Below the pieces are notes generated by a model. That model was not told the origin of the DNA. It saw only the letters and a program-made list of their open reading frames with translations, and searched no databases. Shown piece after piece: positions 37,297 through 45,386 of a DNA stretch of 64,000 nt. This stretch comes from Sporolactobacillus mangiferae (GTDB lineage Bacteria; Bacillota; Bacilli; Bacillales; Sporolactobacillaceae), in the NCBI RefSeq assembly GCF_023336505.1, contig NZ_JAMAST010000007.1, forward strand, positions 32,013 to 96,012. The letters are read 5' to 3'. Each line of letters opens with the position of its first letter. Position 1 is the first letter of the stretch. The translations under genes were made by a program, and so were the position numbers.

Positions 37297-37404
37297 ATGT
37301 CCAAAAAATGGTTTCGAATGGTTATCTATATTGTGATCGCTGCACTTCTTCTTTCAACCATCTCCGCATTCATTCTCTCCATTATAAATGAAACGCTAAA
37401 TTAA
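37297..37404 (+). CDS. Prli42-like membrane micropeptide
   Basis: A 35-codon gene: a basic start (MSKKWFRMV), one hydrophobic membrane helix (about residues 9-29) and a polar end (NETLN). AGGAAGGG lies 12 bases upstream and a terminator follows. Form and location beside YqjE suit the Prli42/DUF4044 family, which in Listeria tethers the stressosome to the membrane. Family assignment rests on size and pattern only. Confidence 0.6.
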   Translation: MSKKWFRMVIYIVIAALLLSTISAFILSIINETLN

Positions 37405-37489
37405 TGCTTACGGATTCACTGTCTGAGACCGTGCCATATGCAGCATTCAAACGCTTCCTCGGCTGGGCCCAGTGACCAAAGGGCTTTTG

Positions 37490-37522
37490 AGGCACCTCTC
37501 TGTGAAGGAAGCCTGTTTTTTT
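37490..37522 (+). terminator. Terminator after the Prli42-like gene
   Basis: AGGC-A-CCT pairs with AGG-AA-GCCT (37490-37514) with small bulges, followed by seven T. Confidence 0.55.
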
Positions 37523-37534
37523 CTTTTGTATAAC

Positions 37535-38599
37535 CTATTTTTCTAAAAAAACCGAAAAGGATGTTCCCTTGCCATATTCGCTGTCGACACGAATCGTTCC
37601 ATGATGCAGATCAATAATTTTGTTAACAATAGACAAACCAAGTCCATTGCCGGCATGTTTCCCTGTTCTTGAACGATCAGCCTTATAGAAACGCTCGAAC
37701 AAGTGAATGCGTTCTTCCTCTTTCAAGCCGATTCCAGTATCTGAAATCCGGAACAGTACACAATCATTTTGTAACTTTAAAGTTATACTGATCGTTCCCT
37801 TTTCAGGAGTAAATTTAATACTGTTGTGAATCATATTCATCCACACCTGATTCATCAGCTCGCGATCTGCATGAATAGCGACAGGTGCCAGGTTGATATT
37901 CATTTTCAGTTTTTTCGCGCTCCACTGCGGTTCCAAAGTAAGCAGGCAGGAGCGAATCTGCCGGTCTGCCCGATAATGCTCGATACGTACAGGATGCCGT
38001 CCATTTTCAAGTGACGTTAGCTTAAGCAGGTGGTTACTTAATCCTGAAAGACGATCTGTTTCCAGTTGTATAATTTTGAGATAATGAATCCTTTTTTCCT
38101 GCGAAAGCCGCCCGTCTTCCAATGCATGCGCAAAGCCTTTTATTGAAGTCAGCGGCGATTGAATCTCATGTGACACATTGGATATAAATTCCTGGCGCAC
38201 GCGTTCTAGTTGCCCGAGCTCCTTTGCCATATAATGAATACTGTCAGTGAGCTGTACGAACGGATTTTTTTGATGGGTCGCGCCTTCGGAGATTGGAATA
38301 TCCAGCTTAATTTCGAAATTTCCTTTTGCCATTTGCCTGATTGCCTGAATTATTGTCTGAAAATAGTCTAATCGTTTTGGGCGGAGGTATTTTCCATATT
38401 GAACCATGACAAATCCAAACACCAAAAATCCAAGCAGAGAACTTGCAATATGGAGAAAAAGAGGCGGTATGGATATGTGCAGAAGAAAAAGCAGCCACCC
38501 AAGAAGCAGATAAAAGCAGCCCCAGAAAACAATGAGTGCAAGCAAAGTAAGCAAAATCGTTCCATGTACTTTTAAACGATTGACCGAACATTTTTTCAT
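37535..38599 (-). CDS. Sensor histidine kinase with compact membrane sensor
   Basis: Histidine kinase of 354 residues. Two hydrophobic segments (about 13-40 and 45-67) are separated by only a few residues, so there is no extracytoplasmic sensor domain. Then a HAMP-like linker, HisKA with His144 (SHEIQSPLTSIKGFA), N-box (MNMIHNSIKFT), DTGIGL and GNGLGLSI. It forms an ATGA overlap with its regulator upstream. The short input points to membrane or partner-protein sensing, unlike the HssS sensor. Confidence 0.85.
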   Translation of the reverse strand: MKKCSVNRLKVHGTILLTLLALIVFWGCFYLLLGWLLFLLHISIPPLFLHIASSLLGFLVFGFVMVQYGKYLRPKRLDYFQTIIQAIRQMAKGNFEIKLDIPISEGATHQKNPFVQLTDSIHYMAKELGQLERVRQEFISNVSHEIQSPLTSIKGFAHALEDGRLSQEKRIHYLKIIQLETDRLSGLSNHLLKLTSLENGRHPVRIEHYRADRQIRSCLLTLEPQWSAKKLKMNINLAPVAIHADRELMNQVWMNMIHNSIKFTPEKGTISITLKLQNDCVLFRISDTGIGLKEEERIHLFERFYKADRSRTGKHAGNGLGLSIVNKIIDLHHGTIRVDSEYGKGTSFSVFLEK

Positions 38600-39270
38600 G
38601 ACAATTCTTCCAGTCGATATCCGATGCCTCGGACAGTTTTGATCACAAACCCATACTTTTTTTCGTCAAATCGCTCACGCAAACGCTTAATATGCACATC
38701 GATCGTTCGTTCATCGCCTTCATAATCATATCCCCAGATTTTTTCAATCAAATCATCACGTGTGTAGGTTCTGCCAGGCATGCCTGCCAGCATAAAAAGC
38801 AGTTCAAATTCTTTCATCGGTATCATCGTGTGTTCATTTTCACACACAATCGTGTACGCATTCTGATCCAGGAGTAGATTGCCGATCTCTACCTGCCTTG
38901 AGGCTGCAACCTGATAACGTTTGAGCAAAGCCTTTACACGCATGACCAGCTCAATCGGTTCAAACGGCTTGACAAGATAGTCATCCGCCCCCAGTTCAAA
39001 GCCTTTTACTTTTTGCATGGTCTCACCCTTCGCCGTCAGTATCAGGATCGGAATCTGCATCATGCTTCGTACCTCACGGCAAAAAGACCACCCATCCATC
39101 TCAGGCATCATAATATCTAAAATGATTAATCCGATCATTCCCTGTTCCAATTTTTTTAATGCCTGCCTGCCGTTTTCAGCCTCAATGCATGCAAAATGTT
39201 CATTTTCAAGAAAAACAGTCACTAACTCACGAATATGCGGATCATCATCAACAATCAATATTTTGTTCAT
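38596..39270 (-). CDS. Response regulator, HssR-like (OmpR family)
   Basis: DNA-binding response regulator of 224 residues with phospho-acceptor Asp52 (LIILDIMMP), Lys in LVKPFEP, and a winged helix. The region IPMKEFELLFMLAGMPGRTYTRDDLIEKIWGYDYEGDERTIDVHIKRLR is close to HssR of Staphylococcus, the haem-responsive regulator. An HssR-type direct repeat lies 52-71 bases upstream. No HrtAB exporter is in this window, so the haem role is unproven. Confidence 0.8.
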   Translation of the reverse strand: MNKILIVDDDPHIRELVTVFLENEHFACIEAENGRQALKKLEQGMIGLIILDIMMPEMDGWSFCREVRSMMQIPILILTAKGETMQKVKGFELGADDYLVKPFEPIELVMRVKALLKRYQVAASRQVEIGNLLLDQNAYTIVCENEHTMIPMKEFELLFMLAGMPGRTYTRDDLIEKIWGYDYEGDERTIDVHIKRLRERFDEKKYGFVIKTVRGIGYRLEELS

Positions 39271-39321
39271 CGCTCTCTTCTCCTTCGAACCATCTGCTTC
39301 TATTACTTATCGTGCATGCGG

Positions 39322-39341
39322 ATTATGAACGAAGCATGAAC
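39322..39341 (-). promoter_or_regulatory. HssR-type direct repeat upstream of the two-component operon
   Basis: On the minus strand GTTCATGCT-TC-GTTCATAAT: two 9-base repeats, 2 bases apart. The staphylococcal HssR site is GTTCATATT-N2-GTTCATATT. Each half matches at seven or eight of nine positions. Confidence 0.5.
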
Positions 39342-39473
39342 ACTGGTTCAATCTGGTACAAAGTATACCTTATGAGCATCCAAGGTGCATCCTTGCTCTT
39401 TCAAATATCTCAGTTGACAGGAATGTAGGGAACACGTAAAATTTTATCTGCTGGCGCTCATAGTAACGAGTTG

Positions 39474-39556
39474 GAATTTTTGAAAATCCGGCTTCGCAAA
39501 GCCTATGGCGAAGAAGCCGTCGCACTTACGATCATTCTAAAAATAGGTACTTTCAA
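39474..39556 (+). repeat. Dispersed intergenic repeat, copy A2
   Basis: Contains the hairpin core GGCTTCGCAAAGCC (39490-39503), GGCGAAG, CCGTCGCACTTACG and a right end TACTTTC that runs into the hairpin at 39558. It lies in a gene-free stretch of about 420 bases between the two-component operon and aroA. Confidence 0.7.
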
Positions 39557-39557
39557 A

Positions 39558-39581
39558 GGAGAGTCGCGTGCTCTCTTTTTT
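39558..39581 (+). terminator. Terminator hairpin in the aroA leader
   Basis: GAGAG and CTCTC pair around a 7-base loop and are followed by six T on the plus strand. No plus-strand gene lies just upstream, so this could be a leader attenuator or part of the adjacent repeat. Confidence 0.55.
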
Positions 39582-39694
39582 CACATATGAAGCTCGCCGT
39601 AGAATCCTGTTGTTTATCCTGCCAAACTCATTTGTGAAAATAAACCGCATTGACTTGATCGAAAATCAGCAACAGCGAGGAGTATGATGACACG

Positions 39695-40969
39695 ATGCAA
39701 CTCTCAGCCACTCAATTCACAGGCAATGCATTCGTTCCTCCATCTAAAAGTTATGCGCATCGGGCAATTATTGCTGCTTCGCTTGCATATGGCACCTCTC
39801 TGATTAAAAATATTGATTTGTCCAATGATATTCTTGCTACGATCCAGGCAATGCGTACCTTGGGCGCGAAAATTACAGTGGGGCACACAGAAGAGCATTC
39901 ACGATCTGTTCTTACGATTACCGGTAGAAACAACCATTCCGGACTGCAAATTCCATTAATTGACTGCCATGAATCCGGTTCGACTTTGCGCTTCTTAATT
40001 CCGGTTGTTCTTTCCCTGTATAAAGAAGCGGTCTTCACTGGAAGTCCTGGATTAGCGCGGCGATCACTCGCACCCTATCAATCACTTTTCCGTCAAAAGT
40101 CTATTCTTTGGAAGCAGCAGCCAAAACAATTTCCGATCCAGCTCAAGGGTCAACTGTATGCAGGCGATTTTCCAATATCGGGAAAAGTAAGTTCACAGCT
40201 TATCTCAGGTCTGATGTTTGCGTTACCGTTACTCGAAGCGACATCTACCATCCATGTCACTGATGCGCTTGAATCAAAGAATTATGTTATGCTCACCATG
40301 GACGTACTTCAACGATTCGGTATAACCATTCGAGGAGAGGATCAGTTCTATGAGATAAATCCAGAATTCTATCACTCCGCCGATTTTCAAGTTGAGGGAG
40401 ATTGGTCGCAGGCCGCTTTTTTACTGATCATGGGTGTGCTTGGCGGGCGGATAGCCATTCATGGGCTAAATCGGAACAGCAACCAGGGAGATCGCGTTAT
40501 TGAATCAATTCTTACTGCCATGAATGGAAAAATTTACTGGGAAAAAAATGTGCTGTTCGCTGAAAAATCCGAGCTGAAAGCAGTTTCCGTCGATGTTTCT
40601 CAATGTCCCGATTTGGCGCCAGCGCTCGCGGGAGTAATGGCACTCGCTCGCGGGCGTAGTACCATTAAAGGAGGAAAACGCTTGCGGGATAAAGAATCGG
40701 ATCGCATTTCCTCAGTTGTCGGGTTGCTGAATCAGCTAGGAGCGGTCGTTACGGAAACTGAAGAGGGTATGATTATCGATGGGGTGCCCACCCTTCATGG
40801 AGCCTCGATATCTTCTCACAATGACCATCGACTGGCCATGATGGCAGCCTCCCTCTCTGCAGCTATTAGCGGAGAGAAAATCGATCTGGCTCAAGCATCT
40901 GCGGTGGCGAAATCCTGGCCCGATTTTTATCAAACTTTCAAAAAACTGGGGGGGCAATGTAATGAGTAG
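39695..40969 (+). CDS. aroA: EPSP synthase (3-phosphoshikimate 1-carboxyvinyltransferase)
   Basis: Shikimate-pathway enzyme joining shikimate 3-phosphate and phosphoenolpyruvate; 424 residues. Substrate-site residues are visible in PPSKSYAHRA (Lys18), ESGSTLRFLIP, SSQLISGLMFALPL, and KESDRI and HNDHRLAM near the end. The ESGSTLRF motif resembles clostridial-type enzymes rather than the LGNAGTA type of E. coli. It overlaps aroC by 8 bases. The leader carries a terminator hairpin. Confidence 0.92.
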   Translation: MQLSATQFTGNAFVPPSKSYAHRAIIAASLAYGTSLIKNIDLSNDILATIQAMRTLGAKITVGHTEEHSRSVLTITGRNNHSGLQIPLIDCHESGSTLRFLIPVVLSLYKEAVFTGSPGLARRSLAPYQSLFRQKSILWKQQPKQFPIQLKGQLYAGDFPISGKVSSQLISGLMFALPLLEATSTIHVTDALESKNYVMLTMDVLQRFGITIRGEDQFYEINPEFYHSADFQVEGDWSQAAFLLIMGVLGGRIAIHGLNRNSNQGDRVIESILTAMNGKIYWEKNVLFAEKSELKAVSVDVSQCPDLAPALAGVMALARGRSTIKGGKRLRDKESDRISSVVGLLNQLGAVVTETEEGMIIDGVPTLHGASISSHNDHRLAMMAASLSAAISGEKIDLAQASAVAKSWPDFYQTFKKLGGQCNE

Positions 40970-42068
40970 CAGTTGGGGAAGACAGATTAAACTGACAGTA
41001 TTCGGCGAATCACATGGTCCGGCAATCGGGGGAGTGGTTGACGGCCTTCCTCCAGGGCTCGCTGTCGACTTTGATCAGATTAATCAAGAAATGCAGCGGC
41101 GTGTGCCAGGACGCCACCAATGGTCCTCAAGGCGCCATGAAACGGATACATATGAAGTGCTCAGCGGACTGTTCCATGACAAAACAACAGGCACACCACT
41201 CTCTTTTTTGATTCGTAATCATGATGCGAAATCGAAAGACTATACAGAACTTCTTAATGTGCCAAGACCAGGGCATGCAGATTATACGGGTGCTGCGCGC
41301 TACCATGGGTACCAGGATTATCGCGGTGGAGGGCACTTCTCGGGACGATTGACCGCTCCGATTGTTTTTGCTGGTTCCATTGCCCGACAGTTATTAGCAC
41401 TTAAAGACATTCAAATCGGAGCGCATATACGCTCGATCGGATCAATATCAGACCAATTATTTGATCCGATTCATCCGGCAGCCGATTTATTCCATGACCT
41501 TGCAAAAAAACAGTTCCCTGTGATCAGCGACGCATGCGGAAACCGGATGCAGCAATTGATTGAATCTGCCCGCAAGGACTGCGACTCTGTCGGCGGCATC
41601 ATCGAAGCCGCTGCTGTCAGTGTGCCTGCAGGTGTCGGCTCACCGATTTTTGACGCGCTTGAAAGTATATTGTCATCGATCCTTTTCGCCATTCCCGCTA
41701 TTAAAGGGGTGTCGTTCGGAGATGGATTTGGAATCAGCAGACTGCGCGGCAGCGAGGCAAATGATCCGTACGATAAGATAGCAGATCATGACGGAATCGT
41801 GACCACAAGCAATCACAATGGCGGCATCCTTGGCGGTATTACGAATGGCATGCCGATCCTTTTTCAGGTGGCTGTAAAGCCCACTGCTTCAATTGCCAAA
41901 AAACAGCGCTCTGTAAATCTCATGACTGGAAAAACAACTGATCTGATCGTCAAAGGAAGACATGATCCATGCATCGTTCCTCGCGCAGTTCCGGTCGTAG
42001 AAGCCGCCGCTGCCTTTGCCCTTCTTGATGTCATCACTCAGATCAAAGGATTGGAGTACTGGTTATGA
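40962..42068 (+). CDS. aroC: Chorismate synthase
   Basis: FMN-dependent enzyme that forms chorismate from EPSP; 368 residues. Family signatures GESHGPAIGGVVDGLP, RPGHADYTGA...RGGGHFSGRLTA and the C-terminal GRHDPCIVPRAVPVVEAA are complete. It starts inside the end of aroA and its own stop overlaps aroQ as ATGA, so three chorismate-related genes are tightly coupled. Confidence 0.95.
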   Translation: MSSSWGRQIKLTVFGESHGPAIGGVVDGLPPGLAVDFDQINQEMQRRVPGRHQWSSRRHETDTYEVLSGLFHDKTTGTPLSFLIRNHDAKSKDYTELLNVPRPGHADYTGAARYHGYQDYRGGGHFSGRLTAPIVFAGSIARQLLALKDIQIGAHIRSIGSISDQLFDPIHPAADLFHDLAKKQFPVISDACGNRMQQLIESARKDCDSVGGIIEAAAVSVPAGVGSPIFDALESILSSILFAIPAIKGVSFGDGFGISRLRGSEANDPYDKIADHDGIVTTSNHNGGILGGITNGMPILFQVAVKPTASIAKKQRSVNLMTGKTTDLIVKGRHDPCIVPRAVPVVEAAAAFALLDVITQIKGLEYWL

Positions 42069-42340
42069 ACGAAATACAGACTCTGCGACGCAAAATTGAT
42101 GCCATAGATCAGCAGATGAGCGATTTGTTTTGTCAGAGAATGGAATTGGTGCGTGATGTGGCCAAAGTGAAATTAAATCTTAACTGCGCCATTTATGATA
42201 AACGTCGTGAAGAAACAGTCATTAAAGAGGCGCGTGAACGATGCGGATGCGATGAACTGCAGGCATATCAGGCGGCATTTTTTTTGCATCTTATGAAATT
42301 GAGCCGTGATTATCAGCAGAGCATCATGACGCAGAAATAG
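42065..42340 (+). CDS. aroQ: Chorismate mutase (AroQ class)
   Basis: All-helical chorismate mutase of 91 residues that converts chorismate to prephenate for Phe and Tyr synthesis. Expected catalytic residues are visible: Arg in LRRKIDAID, Lys in DVAKVK, and Arg in YDKRREE. It is a stand-alone domain, not fused to prephenate dehydratase or DAHP synthase. Its ATGA overlap with aroC and the terminator behind it show a three-gene operon. Confidence 0.9.
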   Translation: MNEIQTLRRKIDAIDQQMSDLFCQRMELVRDVAKVKLNLNCAIYDKRREETVIKEARERCGCDELQAYQAAFFLHLMKLSRDYQQSIMTQK

Positions 42341-42373
42341 TTAATGAATCAGAACATGCGTTCAACATAAGTC

Positions 42374-42422
42374 AAAGCAGATCTCTGCCTGTTTACGGCG
42401 ATGAGATCTGCTTTGTTTTTTT
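42374..42422 (+). terminator. Terminator of the aro operon
   Basis: AAAGCAGATCTC (42374-42385) and GAGATCTGCTTT (42403-42414) pair perfectly over 12 bp, followed by seven T after one G. Confidence 0.9.
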
Positions 42423-42423
42423 A

Positions 42424-42530
42424 TACTCTTGAAGTTTAAAATTTAGCGCATTATAGCATAAGTGCGACGGTCTCTTTGCCTTCGACAGAGGCTTAGCAAA
42501 GCCAAATTTTCTAATACTATATTGAAAGAA
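42424..42530 (-). repeat. Dispersed intergenic repeat, copy A3
   Basis: Read on the minus strand: TATTAGAAAA, core GGCTTTGCTAAGCC (42490-42503), GTCGAAGGC, CCGTCGCACTTATGC, ending in ATTTTAAACTT next to the aro terminator T-run. It agrees best with the copy at 57141. Confidence 0.75.
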
Positions 42531-42583
42531 GGCCAAAGGTGCGCATGCATTTTCAGATCGCCTTCAGCGGCTGGAAAAGAGGC

Positions 42584-42601
42584 TTAGTAAATTGGCGTAT
42601 T
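42584..42601 (+). repeat. Distal attachment-site repeat of the bkdB island
   Basis: TTAGTAAATTGGCGTATT is identical to 45914-45931, the last 18 bases of bkdB including its stop codon. It marks the left end of the inserted element. Confidence 0.8.
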
Positions 42602-42604
42602 TTT

Positions 42605-42658
42605 GAAATTTAAAAATCATCTTATTAGAGATATGGTCGTGGATGTATTTTAAATTTC
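42605..42658. other. Inverted repeat near the left attachment site
   Basis: GAAATTTAAAA (42605-42615) and TTTTAAATTTC (42648-42658) are perfect complements 32 bases apart, just inside the left island boundary. Could be a recombination-protein site. Confidence 0.4.
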
Positions 42659-42717
42659 TTTGATGCGCGAAAAAAGAACGTATATTCCCATAAATAATGA
42701 ATAATAAATATTTATGA

Positions 42718-42732
42718 GGTCAAAATGTGGTC
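42718..42732 (+). other. Integrase arm-type site, left
   Basis: GGTCAAAATGTGGTC, identical and in the same orientation as 45845-45859, about 120 bases inside the left attachment repeat. Confidence 0.55.
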
Positions 42733-42858
42733 GGGATTTTTGCTTATCTCACCAATTTTTATTCGTCGTCTACTTACAAAATAGGAGGCGATAAGTGTTT
42801 TATGCCAATTCAGAAACATATTTTTAAATTAAATTTAGAAAACCTTAATTGAAACCTA

Positions 42859-43602
42859 TTACTTTTTTTGCTTAATTAATTCGTAATACCCATAGGCGTG
42901 TGAACCACTTTTCCGAGCAGCGCGAGCAGTTACATGCTTAGTCACAGTTTTACCCGTATAATAAGTTGTAACAGTGCCAATAGATTTATGTTTATACGGA
43001 ACAAAAGCAACCCAACCGATATAACCACTAGGAACGTGAAAAGAATATTCACACGCTGTACTTGTTAACTTCTGGAGAGTTATAGACGCCCCGGATTTCA
43101 CGGCTGATTTTTCTGCTGATGATAATTCAACTCCAAAGGTAACATTAATGGTAGTTTCCCAAATTTTCGAGTAAGAAATCGTTCCTGGTCCCCGTAATCC
43201 GTTAGCGACAGTTATAGGGTCACCTGTATAATTTGAAGCAGATGTTTGCTTGTAAAATGAGCCTTGGAATGGTGACTCTAACGGACGAAATTTTCCTATA
43301 ATTGAATTATTATTATCGTTTGGCGTTCCAAGGCTATCCAAATTTTCTCCATTTTTCGCTTCCTGATATTCACTCTTACTTAACCAATGAATGGAACCAT
43401 CTTCACTAATCGTAAACGGAGCAACTTCTTCATCGTTGTTGCCTTTATAAAAGGTTGGGGTGTTCTGATCGTCTTGCTCGATTGACTTGACGCTGTTCGA
43501 ATTAGAAGCAGCTCTAGTAGTTTTTTCCCCAACAAACGAAGAAGTTAACACTAGTGTTAGTACAGTAGCAGTAATAACAAGTTTACTAAACTTAACTCTC
43601 AT
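42859..43602 (-). CDS. Secreted protein of unknown function (island cargo)
   Basis: A 247-residue protein with a clear signal peptide (basic MRVKFSK, hydrophobic core, likely cleavage near TTRAAS). The mature part has an Asn/Ser-rich linker (about 33-110) and a beta-rich C-terminal half with many Ser/Thr/Tyr and a GPGTISYSKIWETTINVTFG segment. It has no catalytic motif I recognise and no double-glycine leader. ATG follows GGAGAG. It overlaps the upstream gene by one base (TAATG), so the pair is an operon. It might be an exported toxin-like or surface protein, but this is not shown. Confidence 0.7.
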   Translation of the reverse strand: MRVKFSKLVITATVLTLVLTSSFVGEKTTRAASNSNSVKSIEQDDQNTPTFYKGNNDEEVAPFTISEDGSIHWLSKSEYQEAKNGENLDSLGTPNDNNNSIIGKFRPLESPFQGSFYKQTSASNYTGDPITVANGLRGPGTISYSKIWETTINVTFGVELSSAEKSAVKSGASITLQKLTSTACEYSFHVPSGYIGWVAFVPYKHKSIGTVTTYYTGKTVTKHVTARAARKSGSHAYGYYELIKQKK

Positions 43603-44132
43603 TAATATCTCTCCAATCTATAATAAACGTCAGTGTTTTTCACAAATAAAGGAACGATTTTTTTGTTGCCGTTTAAAGTAATTGATTTTAAGTGTTTCTT
43701 ATTTTTGCCAAAATAGAGAATGTATCTGTGCTTTTTATCTAGTTTGAAAGTGATTCCAGGCACAACTTCTTGTCCCTCAGAAAGACCAGGTGGATCACTT
43801 ACAGCCGCTCCAGAACCATTTAACAATGCTGCATATTTTCCTCCCTTCTTTTCTAAAACAATAACGATAAATCCTTCTCCATCCTTTTTGTTTTTAAAAT
43901 AGACCGGAATTGCTTTTCTGTTATTAATATAGTCTGTTCCTTTTAATAAGATTGAATTACCCGCAGTTTGTTCTTCTACAGCACTTTTTATTGCTGCTTT
44001 TTCATTACTAAACCAAATTAAAGGATCATTCTTTGATTCTTGGCCTTTTTCTAAAAATAAAAAGGTTAGTCCACAAACAATAAAAATGGTAAGGATAAGA
44101 CTCAGAATAATTATCAGTTTTTTGTTTTTCAA
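43602..44132 (-). CDS. Membrane-anchored hypothetical protein (island cargo)
   Basis: A 176-residue protein with one N-terminal membrane segment (about 5-28) and an extracytoplasmic region containing alternating beta-like stretches (FIVIVLEKKGGKYAALLNG, HRYILYFGKNKKHLKSITL). A Cys at 20 sits in IFIVCG, a poor lipobox. The start is TTG, 8 bases after AAGGAG. The family is not recognised. Coupling with the secreted protein gene suggests a shared job, perhaps export or protection. Confidence 0.65.
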   Translation of the reverse strand: MKNKKLIIILSLILTIFIVCGLTFLFLEKGQESKNDPLIWFSNEKAAIKSAVEEQTAGNSILLKGTDYINNRKAIPVYFKNKKDGEGFIVIVLEKKGGKYAALLNGSGAAVSDPPGLSEGQEVVPGITFKLDKKHRYILYFGKNKKHLKSITLNGNKKIVPLFVKNTDVYYRLERY

Positions 44133-44395
44133 ACTACGCGCTCCTTTGCTAAATTACATATTTATATATTGATCACCACCATACTTTCTAAGCTTGTAAA
44201 AAAGTTAACTCATTAATTTATTTACTTTTCATTATAAAGCCCCAGATAATGATATTAAAACGTATTTTTCTGTGCGTAACCCCGAATTTTTTATGCGGTA
44301 TCGCGCATGATCACGCACGATACTGTGGTAAAGTGTTGTAGTGATAAAATACAAACTGGGAGCTTAATAGTTTATAGAGAGCGTATAATATTATA
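44133..44395. other. AT-rich gene-free stretch of the island
   Basis: About 260 bases upstream of the two-gene operon. It should contain that operon's promoter; I could not settle on one. It includes an imperfect repeat around ATCACGCACGATACTG. Confidence 0.4.
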
Positions 44396-44836
44396 AAAAA
44401 AGAATTCGAATTTAACAAAGATGCGGGCATGTTTGTTTGTCTGGCAGGACATATGACGATTGGAAAGAAAGTATGAGGGAAGAAAAGAACAGGCCGAAAA
44501 AATCCACAGATCAGATATATGTTTGATATCAATAAATGTCAGGTATGCCCAATGCGTGAAGGATGTTATCAAGCCGGGGCAAAATCAAAATCTTATTATG
44601 TTGCAATTAAATCCACCGAACATAAGGAACAAAAAGCATTTCAAGAGACAGAACAATTTAAATCTCTGGCCAAAATGCGATATAAAATAGAAGCGAAGAA
44701 TAGCGAGTTAAAAAATCGACACAGGTATGATACAGCCTCATCTGCAGGTCTGTTTGGTATGAAAATTCAAGGATCGACGGCGATCTCCACGGTCAATCTC
44801 AAGCGGATTCTGAAGCTTCTCAATGAAAAAGAATAA
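44396..44836 (+). pseudogene. IS1182-like transposase remnant
   Basis: The C-terminal end of a DDE transposase: FNKDAGMFVCLAGHMTIGKK, then an in-frame TGA at 44474-44476, then GRKNPQIRYMFDINKCQVCPMREGCYQ and the end KIEAKNSELKNRHRYDTA...LKRILKLLNE. The CxxCxxREGCY zinc-like motif and the final E-x-x-N-x-x-LK region are typical of IS1182-type elements. The 5' two thirds are missing, and the frame is interrupted, so it is inactive. Confidence 0.75.
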
Positions 44837-44879
44837 AAAAAGAAAGGAAAAAAGGTCCCAAGCTACTCCCAAAAAACGT

Positions 44880-44990
44880 GAGCTTTTCAGTGGCGTCTCG
44901 CACTCCGCTTTGATTCTCGATAAAACACTGGTTTATTGGTTTTCATATAGTTCAAAATGATATACTTTCTTATCTTGTGAAAAAAGAGCC
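44880..44990 (+). repeat. Dispersed intergenic repeat, copy B2
   Basis: 44898-44972 aligns with 13386-13462 (CCGCTTTGATTCTCGA, ACACTGGTTTAT, GGTTTTCATATAG, TATACTTTCTTA). The right end runs into an A-run followed by a GC-rich hairpin that on the minus strand would terminate the immunity-like gene. It lies inside the island. Confidence 0.7.
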
Positions 44991-45080
44991 GCGATGAACA
45001 GGCCCGCTTATTTCTGCAATCTCACTTTATAAAATAATTTCTACTGAAAAAAATCAGTCCCATTCCAGCAATTCCATTAC

Positions 45081-45365
45081 CTAGATTTTTTTAAGCAATC
45101 CCGTAGTTGAAATTTCCATGTAAAATTCACCAACTCGAGGACTTAGTTTAGATTGAACTCTTATTCGTTTAACCGCTATTTGTCGCAGCCCGTCAGCTAA
45201 ACTCATTAGTTGTCTTTCAAAATCTTTGGCTTTTCCAGTATTATTTTTAAAAGCAATCAACTCGTCGCATTCATCATCTTGTATTTGTTCATCAAAGATA
45301 AGATCGTAGACTTTTTCTAAAATTGAATTTTCTTGCTCTTTCCGGCTTAATTTTTTTTTAAACAT
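45081..45365 (-). CDS. Bacteriocin immunity-like protein, probably 3'-frameshifted
   Basis: A 94-residue helical protein. KDFERQLMSLADGLRQIAVKR and KLSPRVGEFYMEI resemble the enterocin A/pediocin-type immunity family (four-helix cytosolic proteins that protect producers). After the stop, a seven-A run (plus 45086-45092) allows the reading to continue in another frame for about 20 codons with GNGIAGMGLIFF, a plausible lost C-terminus ending at 45022. No good ribosome site is seen. No bacteriocin structural gene was found beside it. Confidence 0.55.
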   Translation of the reverse strand: MFKKKLSRKEQENSILEKVYDLIFDEQIQDDECDELIAFKNNTGKAKDFERQLMSLADGLRQIAVKRIRVQSKLSPRVGEFYMEISTTGLLKKI

Positions 45366-45386
45366 TATAGAAGAACTTATGTCGAA

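Noticed and set aside
44840..45080. Bacteriocin structural gene beside the immunity-like gene
   Set aside because: No short frame with a double-glycine leader or ribosome site was found; the hydrophobic frame at 45022-45085 looks like the lost end of the immunity gene.
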